Position numbers and translations under genes: made by a program
DNA from: Rhodobiaceae bacterium
GTDB taxonomy: Bacteria; Pseudomonadota; Alphaproteobacteria; Rhizobiales; Tepidamorphaceae
Length of the DNA: 64,000 nt
Direction: 5' to 3'
NCBI GenBank assembly: GCA_020637985.1
Contig: JACKJK010000004.1
Location: forward strand, 447,875-511,874
Notes under the pieces: generated by a model
Seen by the model: the letters and a program-made list of their open reading frames with translations, nothing else
Database searches by the model: none
What the model was told of the DNA's origin: nothing
Shown: positions 59,205-64,000 of the stretch, one piece after another
How the letters are laid out: every line of letters starts with the position of its first letter
Position numbering within the stretch: the first letter of the stretch is position 1

Positions 59205-60717
59205 CCGCACGCACGCGCCGGTTGACCCGCCGTTCGCGGCCGGGCCGTTTCGCGCCAACATCGATCCGGGCCCACCCCTCCTGCGCAACGCTGTCGCCCG
59301 CGACGATGCCCGGGAAGGCTTGCCGGATGCGCGCGTCGGTCGCCGCATCAATCGCATGCGCGTTCGGCGTCGAAAGAATTTCCAGCGCCCGGTTGAGCGC
59401 CCGCTGATGGATGCTGGACGATCCCTCCAGCACCCATTTCTCGCGCAACTGCCGGTCCGCAAGGTCCGGCATGAAGGTGGCGCTCTTCATGCGTTCCAGC
59501 GTCTGCGGGTTGCTGGCGAACATGCCCGCCGGCCCGGTGCGCTTGATCTCGTCGACGCTGGCGGATTCGCGCGAGAACCCGAAGCCGCCACGCACGTGCT
59601 TGATCATTGCCGCGATCTCGTGGTCGATCATCAGCTGGCCGAAGTCGAACGACATCAGCGCATCCTGCAACCCCGCCATGACGATGAAATCGACGCCCGA
59701 CAGCGCGCCCAGCAGCGGCGACATGCCCTTCTCGAACCCGGCCTGCGCATCGGCGACCTTGGAGTTGGTGAGCCCGAGATAGCCGCCGGCGGGCACATTG
59801 TAGAACCGCGCCATCTGGCACACGGCGGAGTTCACCATGCCGACCTCGATGGCGCCGGGCGCATAGGCGCCGTCGCGCATGTCGGCGAACACCGGCAGGA
59901 AGTTGTAGATCTGCGCCGTCCCCCCCCGGCTCATCTGCGCCAGCACGCAGGCCGCCAGCCACTCCGCGTTCATGATGGTCAGCATCCCGGCCATGGACAG
60001 CGGTGTCGAGAGCCCGCCCATCGGCGCGATGGTGCCATAGGCCGTCACGCCCTTTTCCGCGAAATACATCAGGGTTTCGGTGCTGTCGAAATCCATCGTC
60101 AGCGGCGAGACGATGGCGCAGTAGCCGAAGTTGATGAACGGCCGCTCCCGGAAGGCCTCCGGTGAACCTGCGATCAGCTCGCCGAGCCGCAAGACCTGCT
60201 CGGCCTCGCGGATCGAGTAGACCGAGGTGCGCACCGGCTTGATGCAGTTCTTAAGCGCTGCATAAAAACGCGTCAGGCTGAACTGGTCGGCCGGCGCGTC
60301 ATCTGCGAGCGTCGAGATCGAGAACAGGTCGATGGCATCGAGGTGGTTGACGATATGGGCGATGCGGGCGATGTCGGCGGACGTCGCCCGCCGCGCCTGG
60401 CCGGTGACCGGATCGACGATGTCCGGCGCGGAACTGGCCGTCGCGATGACCGGAAGCTTGCGCGGAAAGGTCACGTCGAAGGCCGGGTCGCGTCCGCGCA
60501 ACGTGATCGTCGCCGGCACCATCTTGCGGTAGTTTTCGACCACGGCGGGAGGAATGCGCACCAGCTCGGTGGCGTGATCGACGCGCGCGCCGTGCTCGGC
60601 AAACCGCCGGCGCGCCTTTTCGTTGCGCACGATCAGGCCGGTCTCTTCGAGGATTTCCAGCGAGGCCTCGTGCACGAAGCGCACGTCGTCGTCGCTCAGG
60701 TAGGAGAAGAACTGCAT
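59200..60717 (-). CDS. Trimethylamine methyltransferase-family protein (MttB-like, non-pyrrolysine)
   Basis: A 505-residue MttB-superfamily protein. Archaeal MttB uses pyrrolysine, read through an in-frame UAG; here the frame runs without any UAG, as in the non-Pyl group (MtgB and relatives) that demethylate quaternary amines such as glycine betaine. Family stretches are SYLSDDDVRFVHEASLEILE, EETGLIVRNEKARRRFAEHG, SSAPDIVDPVTGQARRATSA, YGTIAPMGGLSTPLSMAGML and VPAGGYLGLTNSKVADAQAG. No corrinoid-binding protein or second methyltransferase gene is adjacent. The ATG at 60715-60717 is where similarity begins. Confidence 0.9.
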   Translation of the reverse strand: MQFFSYLSDDDVRFVHEASLEILEETGLIVRNEKARRRFAEHGARVDHATELVRIPPAVVENYRKMVPATITLRGRDPAFDVTFPRKLPVIATASSAPDIVDPVTGQARRATSADIARIAHIVNHLDAIDLFSISTLADDAPADQFSLTRFYAALKNCIKPVRTSVYSIREAEQVLRLGELIAGSPEAFRERPFINFGYCAIVSPLTMDFDSTETLMYFAEKGVTAYGTIAPMGGLSTPLSMAGMLTIMNAEWLAACVLAQMSRGGTAQIYNFLPVFADMRDGAYAPGAIEVGMVNSAVCQMARFYNVPAGGYLGLTNSKVADAQAGFEKGMSPLLGALSGVDFIVMAGLQDALMSFDFGQLMIDHEIAAMIKHVRGGFGFSRESASVDEIKRTGPAGMFASNPQTLERMKSATFMPDLADRQLREKWVLEGSSSIHQRALNRALEILSTPNAHAIDAATDARIRQAFPGIVAGDSVAQEGWARIDVGAKRPGRERRVNRRVRAG

Positions 60718-61042
60718 GGCCGCTACGCCCCGGACGCCGGCAATCGAGATGACCCTGGAGCAGTCTATGGCTACCGCATCGCCACGGCAATCGATGGAAT
60801 TCCGATCCTGCGGCCGATTTTCGCTGCAGTGCGAATTGAGAATGCACCCCGGCGGGGCGTGGCATGGGACAACACGGCCAAGGAAATACCACCTGCGCCG
60901 CAGGTGGTTCCCCATCGGCGTCGCAGTAGAGGCGGCCGGGAACGGCGTCAACAGCGTCGCTGTGCGGCTGGATGGCGTGGCGACGGCGGCGGCCTGATCC
61001 CAACCTCTGTGCGGGAAGGCCGCCATAAGGTAGAAACACCTC
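60718..61042. other. 325-bp intergenic region between MttB-like and HEPN genes
   Basis: No gene is evident. It contains the promoter areas of two divergent genes. The one clear structure is a perfect inverted repeat at 60888-60908 with 10-bp arms ACCACCTGCG around a single base. The GC content falls from this region towards the right, marking the start of the accessory segment. Confidence 0.5.
60888..60908. promoter_or_regulatory. 21-bp perfect palindrome
   Basis: Two 10-bp arms (ACCACCTGCG and CGCAGGTGGT) around one base. The length suits an operator for a dimeric repressor, or a cruciform/hairpin. It is 171 bp upstream of the MttB-like start on the minus strand and 135 bp upstream of the HEPN-type gene on the plus strand. 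Confidence 0.45.
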
Positions 61043-62404
61043 ATGGCGACCGTTCACGAACTTTCGATAAAGATAATCAAGGAGCTGATCAGGCTCCAAA
61101 CTGTTCCGGCATCTGAGCGCAACAAGAACGACCCGTTCCCCCTCCCGCGAATGATCGGCGTTGGAGATGGTCGATCACTCGTGGTCTCCAAGGAGATTGA
61201 CGACGCGATCCTTGAAGTCGCGGACAAGCTACTCTCCGAGGATCCGTCGCTTTCGTCTAAGGTCATGCTCGCGGAGTGGAGGAAGACAGTGCGCGCTTCG
61301 TTTGGGCCGCCGCTGGCAATGATCGATTTGGACGAACCAATCGATCAGAATGCGACACAAGTCCTCGAAGAAGTCCGCTCAGGCGTCACGAAGCATATCG
61401 GGCAATATGGGACACGCGAGAACGCGTTCGGTTGCACACTTTTCGGAAATTCAGCGGTCAAGCCCTTTGCCATCGGACCAGTGCGCTTCGAACCCCGAGC
61501 CGACTGGCTTGAGCGGAAATGTTCGGAGGGGTCAGTTTCGAAGACCACGCGGCGACGGGTCGAGCAAACTTGGTCTGGAAAGAAGCTACAGAAACGAAAG
61601 ACGTCGACCGACAGCATCATTGAACAAGACATCATCGATGCCATCGGCACGTGCCCATTCGTGTGCAGTATAGTCACGGTTGGGCTGGCGCCCGACGCCG
61701 CACGGGAACGAGCCCTCACGACAGCACGCCTAGCGCTTGCGGCCATCGCTCTCCTCTGGAGCACGCCATCGCGTGCTCTCGAAGGAATGAACCTTCTGTA
61801 TGACCGCCGTATGAATCGGCAAAGGGCACTCACGTTCGGCCCTGGAAAGATCGTGCTTGCGGGGTCGAGTATGTCGCACATGCCACACGGCCCGTGGCTC
61901 AAGGATGGCGAGTGGGAAACGCAATTTGCCCAGAACTCATCATTCTTCGGAGGCGTCGCTGAAGTCCTCGACTACGTTATCGATCCTGAGCGCGGCCAAT
62001 GTCGACCAGACATGCTTAACACCCTCGCTCAGGCGTTGCTGTGGTTCCACGAAGGCTGTCGGGAGAGCGTCACGCTGATGGGGATCGTGAAGTTTACCGC
62101 GACGCTTGATGCGCTCGCCTGCGGTGGCAAATCGGGCGGCATCAAACGGCTGATCTCTGCGAGGCTCGGGCTGCCAGAAACCGAGCCCATTCGACCCAAT
62201 GGCCCGACGATGAAGGCCGCGGTCGACCAGATCTATAGCGAGGGGCGCAGTCGCACCATCCACGGGACGAACACGAAGCTTGGCCACGATTGGAGCGGGA
62301 CGAAGAGCCTCTCAGAGCAGTTCGCACGGCTATGCCTTCTCGCCTGTATCGACTGGGCAGCTGCAAACCCAACATCGAACGACCCGAAACAGCTTTCGAC
62401 GTAG
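61043..62404 (+). CDS. HEPN-domain-like hypothetical protein
   Basis: A 453-residue protein that I cannot assign to a named family. Near the C-terminus, GRSRTIHGTNTKLGHDWSG contains R402-S-R-T-I-H407, an R-x4-H arrangement followed by Gly, as in HEPN ribonucleases such as the ApeA-like group. A helical stretch around it (PTMKAAVDQIYSEG; LSEQFARLCLLACIDWA) fits a HEPN fold. The rest is mixed and unrecognised; CPFVCSIVTVGLAPDAARER and ALEGMNLLYDRRMNRQRAL are notable. Codon use is less GC-rich than its neighbours, consistent with transfer. A weak AAGG ribosome site lies in front. Several HEPN proteins act in phage defence, but that is only a possibility here. Confidence 0.6.
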   Translation: MATVHELSIKIIKELIRLQTVPASERNKNDPFPLPRMIGVGDGRSLVVSKEIDDAILEVADKLLSEDPSLSSKVMLAEWRKTVRASFGPPLAMIDLDEPIDQNATQVLEEVRSGVTKHIGQYGTRENAFGCTLFGNSAVKPFAIGPVRFEPRADWLERKCSEGSVSKTTRRRVEQTWSGKKLQKRKTSTDSIIEQDIIDAIGTCPFVCSIVTVGLAPDAARERALTTARLALAAIALLWSTPSRALEGMNLLYDRRMNRQRALTFGPGKIVLAGSSMSHMPHGPWLKDGEWETQFAQNSSFFGGVAEVLDYVIDPERGQCRPDMLNTLAQALLWFHEGCRESVTLMGIVKFTATLDALACGGKSGGIKRLISARLGLPETEPIRPNGPTMKAAVDQIYSEGRSRTIHGTNTKLGHDWSGTKSLSEQFARLCLLACIDWAAANPTSNDPKQLST

Positions 62405-62484
62405 CTACGACTCGGTGCCATCCGCTGACACGCGGCGTCGGGATTCTGTTGACACAGTGTTGACACGGGCTTGGAACGCAAAAG

Positions 62485-62502
62485 GCCTCCCGTTCGGGAG
62501 GC
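62485..62502 (-). terminator. Intrinsic terminator, probably of the original tRNA-fMet gene
   Basis: GCCTCCCG-TT-CGGGAGGC forms an 8-bp stem. On the minus strand it is followed by CTTTTGCG, a short U-run, so it ends minus-strand transcripts. It lies 45 bp after the tRNA-fMet 3' fragment on that strand, where the terminator of an intact tRNA-fMet gene would be. It can also serve the HEPN gene, whose stop is 80 bp away. Confidence 0.65.
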
Positions 62503-62531
62503 TCTTAAGCGACTGTATTCTTTGAGATATT

Positions 62532-62547
62532 TGGTTGCGGGGGCAGG
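62532..62547 (-). other. 16-bp tRNA-fMet 3'-end fragment, candidate attachment site (att)
   Basis: On the minus strand this is CCTGCCCCCGCAACCA, identical to the last 16 nt, with CCA, of initiator tRNA in alphaproteobacteria as I know it. The tRNA does not continue on the 5' side (the next base differs). A fragment limited to the 3' end is the classical distal att repeat left by integration at a tRNA gene. The intact tRNA would then be beyond the right edge, with the element in between. Confidence 0.65.
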
Positions 62548-62728
62548 CAACCAACGATACTTGCGATTGGTCGAACGGAATATCCCAAGACTTGCCGCTT
62601 AGCCTAACCTATTAAGACTCATAAGAAAATATCCAGTTCCGTACGTCGAACCTGCGCGCGTCCTTCGGGGCAAAACAAGGTAGCCGCAGCTAGGCAGCCT
62701 CCAATCGGCACAAGGCAGAGCATTCTTG

Positions 62729-62818
62729 CTATGTCTCGATTGCTACGCCCGCTGCTATCAGGTTCGCAAGCTCTGTTGCGATTGGTGTGATCAGGTCAAC
62801 GTCGACATCCGGTGCGGT
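62729..62818 (-). pseudogene. Possible 3' remnant of an unidentified gene
   Basis: About 28 codons that end in TAG at 62729-62731 read APDVDVDLITPIATELANL and then IAAGVAIET, a plausible protein C-terminus with normal composition. It joins the ISL3-family transposase fragment at about 62812 in a different frame. It may be the end of a gene cut by the IS or by a deletion that removed the rest of the transposase. I do not recognise the family. Confidence 0.3.
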
Positions 62819-63480
62819 GCCCCTTGCCGTGCTGCCTGGGCGTAGAGACCGCAGCGATCTCTGCTGATCACTTCCACCTCGGGGTGTCGCTTCAGCCAGT
62901 TGGTGCAGCTGACGACATCTCGATCCTCAAGAATGTCGATCACCACGCGACGCTCCAGATCCACAATGATCGTGCCGTAGGTTTGCGATTTCCGCCAACT
63001 CCAGTCGTCGATCCCGATGACTGTCGGCGACTCGCCACTGTCTTGGGCACGGTTCTTCAGTTGCCTAAGCACCGTGTCATCGCTGACTCCAAGGCCCAAA
63101 CGATGCAACAACCGCTCGGCTGGCCGTCCGCCGGTCGCATGCCCAAGATGGGTGACAATCTCCCCGACACGCGAAGTACGACGTGCAAATGGACGCGCAA
63201 TCGAGGCGATTTGGTCTGAGAATGTCCGGCGTGGGCAAGCGGGTGCCTGACATCGCCAACGGCAAATTGCGAGATCAACCGTTACCTCGTCTCCATGCGC
63301 GGGATAATCCTGCAGCCGCCGACGCCGCCAGCCGTGACGTCGGCGTGAATGCAATCCACAGTCTGGGCAAATGCCGTTGGGAGCAAAGACGCCAGATACA
63401 ATCCACCCGCCTCTTTCACTTCGCTCAACGCTTTGAACGGCAACATCGCTCCCGGGCGACCAGTGCTTCTTCGAACTCAC
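62791..63480 (-). pseudogene. ISL3-family transposase, N-terminal part, truncated
   Basis: About 229 residues of an ISL3 transposase. It starts at GTG 63478-63480, behind AGGAGGT at ideal spacing. It contains a zinc-ribbon CPDCGLHSRRRHGWRRRRLQ with CRWRCQAPACPRRTFSDQI, and the first DDE block VIGIDDWSWRKSQTYGTIIVDL, then VISRDRCGLYAQAARQGAP. After GAP at about 62812 the family sequence stops and a few unrelated residues lead to a stop codon. The full family length is about 420, so the catalytic C-terminal half is gone and it should be inactive. Confidence 0.85.
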
Positions 63481-63542
63481 AACTATACCTCCTGAATTTT
63501 CCAGTTTCAGGATAGTTGCGCCACACAAAGTGAGGCAGAACC
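62812..63542 (-). mobile_element. Truncated ISL3-family insertion sequence (left part with one terminal repeat)
   Basis: Contains the transposase N-terminal part and, at 63521-63542, its terminal inverted repeat, which on the minus strand begins GGTTCTGCCTCACTTTGTGT. The other end has been lost near 62812, where transposase similarity breaks off. It faces a second ISL3 end at 63551 across 8 bp. Confidence 0.75.
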
Positions 63543-63572
63543 CTTAATTCGGCTCTGCCTCAATCTGTGTGG
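63521..63572. repeat. Two facing ISL3 terminal inverted repeats separated by 8 bp
   Basis: The 22-bp ends 63521-63542 and 63551-63572 are inverted copies with 19 of 22 positions equal. The 8 bp between them is CTTAATTC. ISL3 elements make 8-bp target duplications. This arrangement is expected when two copies of such an element insert next to each other, or in an end-to-end tandem dimer or circle junction. Confidence 0.8.
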
Positions 63573-64000
63573 CGGAGGGGCAGCATTCTTGCCCTCAACA
63601 GTTCTGGCCCGGCTCGGCCGTACATGGCGCGTTTGAGGGTCTTCAGACGATTAATCTGACCTTCTGCTTGGCCGTTGCTCCAGGGCATCTCGATAGCGTT
63701 TTTTACCGCATCGAAATCCCGGTTCAATGTGCGTGCGAAGCGCACGATGGGCGCCAGGTCGGTTTCGATCGCGTCGTCGATCCATGCAGGGAGCGGGTCT
63801 GCCTCGCGGCCACGCAGGATACCGTTGAACCGCATGACGAGGCAGCGCATCGTTGCGAAGGCGGGAGAGCCAGCCTTGAGCGCGTCGACTTTCCGCGCCT
63901 GATCCGGGGTGAGTTTTCCGCGGGGTTTGATACACAGCGCTGCCGCGATGACCGGGGAGATCGCGTGCCCCGTTTCCGGGTCCCGGACCGGTTCCAGGAT
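63551..64000 (-). mobile_element. ISL3-family insertion sequence, right part (continues past the right edge)
   Basis: One end is the terminal repeat at 63551-63572, in which the transposase stop codon (63560-63562) is embedded. The element extends beyond position 64000, so its other end and its completeness cannot be judged. Confidence 0.78.
63560..64000 (-). CDS. ISL3-family transposase, C-terminal part (partial, right edge)
   Basis: An open frame of 146 codons entering from the right edge. The sequence ends with LNRDFDAVKNAIEMPWSNGQ, then AEGQINRLKTLKRAMYGRAG and PELLRARMLPLRHTD. WSNGQAEGQINRLKTLKRAMYGRAG carries the last catalytic Glu region of the ISL3 DDE domain. Before it are ILEPVRDPETGHAISPVIAA and LTPDQARKVDALKAGSPAFA. 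No stop or frameshift occurs in the visible part, so the gene may be intact. It could be the same type of element as the truncated copy next to it, since that holds only the N-terminal half. Confidence 0.87.
   Translation of the reverse strand: MLEPVRDPETGHAISPVIAAALCIKPRGKLTPDQARKVDALKAGSPAFATMRCLVMRFNGILRGREADPLPAWIDDAIETDLAPIVRFARTLNRDFDAVKNAIEMPWSNGQAEGQINRLKTLKRAMYGRAGPELLRARMLPLRHTD

Larger units (their letters stand above)
62405..62728. other. Non-coding region downstream of the HEPN gene, with att-like site
   Basis: No gene is visible. The region contains an 8-bp-stem hairpin (62485-62502) and a 16-bp copy of the tRNA-fMet 3' end (62532-62547). From 62548 to 62728 the sequence is AT-richer and carries nothing I can name. 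Confidence 0.6.

Noticed and set aside
59200..60717. Pyrrolysine-containing MttB
   Set aside because: The frame has no in-frame TAG, so pyrrolysine is not encoded; it belongs to the non-Pyl group.
62280..62525. 81-codon plus-strand ORF over the HEPN gene end and terminator
   Set aside because: It overlaps the HEPN frame and its tail is the translation of a terminator hairpin; no sign of a real gene.

Overview
The window looks like chromosomal DNA of a high-GC alphaproteobacterium, most likely of the order Hyphomicrobiales (Rhizobiales) and close to Mesorhizobium-like genera. The reasons are dense coding with long antisense ORFs typical of high GC, two TRAP transporters and a Liv system, a cobalt-type nitrile hydratase, an aerobic benzoyl-CoA (box) pathway, a palindromic intergenic repeat of the rhizobial RIME type at 39407-39460, and a 16-base copy of the 3' end of an alphaproteobacterial initiator tRNA. 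The assignment is inferred from family knowledge, without a database search.

Layout. 1-3692 (minus): an acyl-CoA ligase with livG and livH of a branched-chain amino acid type ABC transporter; livH runs off the left edge. 4026-8226: a Crp/Fnr regulator and a fused indolepyruvate ferredoxin oxidoreductase. 8407-16292: nitrogen scavenging, with aguA-aguB (agmatine to putrescine) divergent from a TakP-like TRAP transporter whose large permease has a long soluble tail, then a gamma-glutamyl-GABA hydrolase. 16305-23681: a type II haloacid dehalogenase, a nitrile hydratase operon (alpha, beta, activator, metallophosphatase), a DUF1007-NicO nickel/cobalt exporter and a CopA copper ATPase behind a CueR-type promoter. 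23704-28790: creatininase-family protein, orphan ABC ATPase, MarR regulator, aminotransferase, DUF533 protein and SDR.

28885-35681: a complete DctPQM TRAP transporter with its DctB/DctD two-component system; a sigma-54 promoter and two near-identical upstream sites sit between dctP and dctD. 35949-45769: SulP transporter, methyltransferase, proline-racemase-family enzyme, HAD phosphatase, D-amino acid dehydrogenase, a glycosyltransferase, and a rare-looking fusion of a GT-C membrane glycosyltransferase with a PL10-like pectate lyase domain.

45772-56592: benzoate degradation. DUF4863 protein, BclA, BoxC, BoxB, an unlisted 57-residue four-cysteine protein, BoxA and the repressor BoxR are on the minus strand. 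A bifunctional enoyl-CoA hydratase/3-hydroxyacyl-CoA dehydrogenase and a PaaG-like hydratase are divergent beside them. TGCA-containing repeats lie upstream of several of these units, as expected of BoxR/BzdR control. BoxD (the semialdehyde dehydrogenase) and the final thiolase are not in the window. 56734-60717: MBL-fold/beta-CASP protein, LOG-family protein and a non-pyrrolysine MttB homologue.

60718-64000 is the accessory end: a HEPN-type protein of lower GC, a tRNA-fMet 3' fragment followed by its probable terminator (a candidate att site), and two ISL3-family transposase fragments whose terminal inverted repeats face each other across 8 bp. An integrated element probably begins at about 62548 and continues past the right edge.
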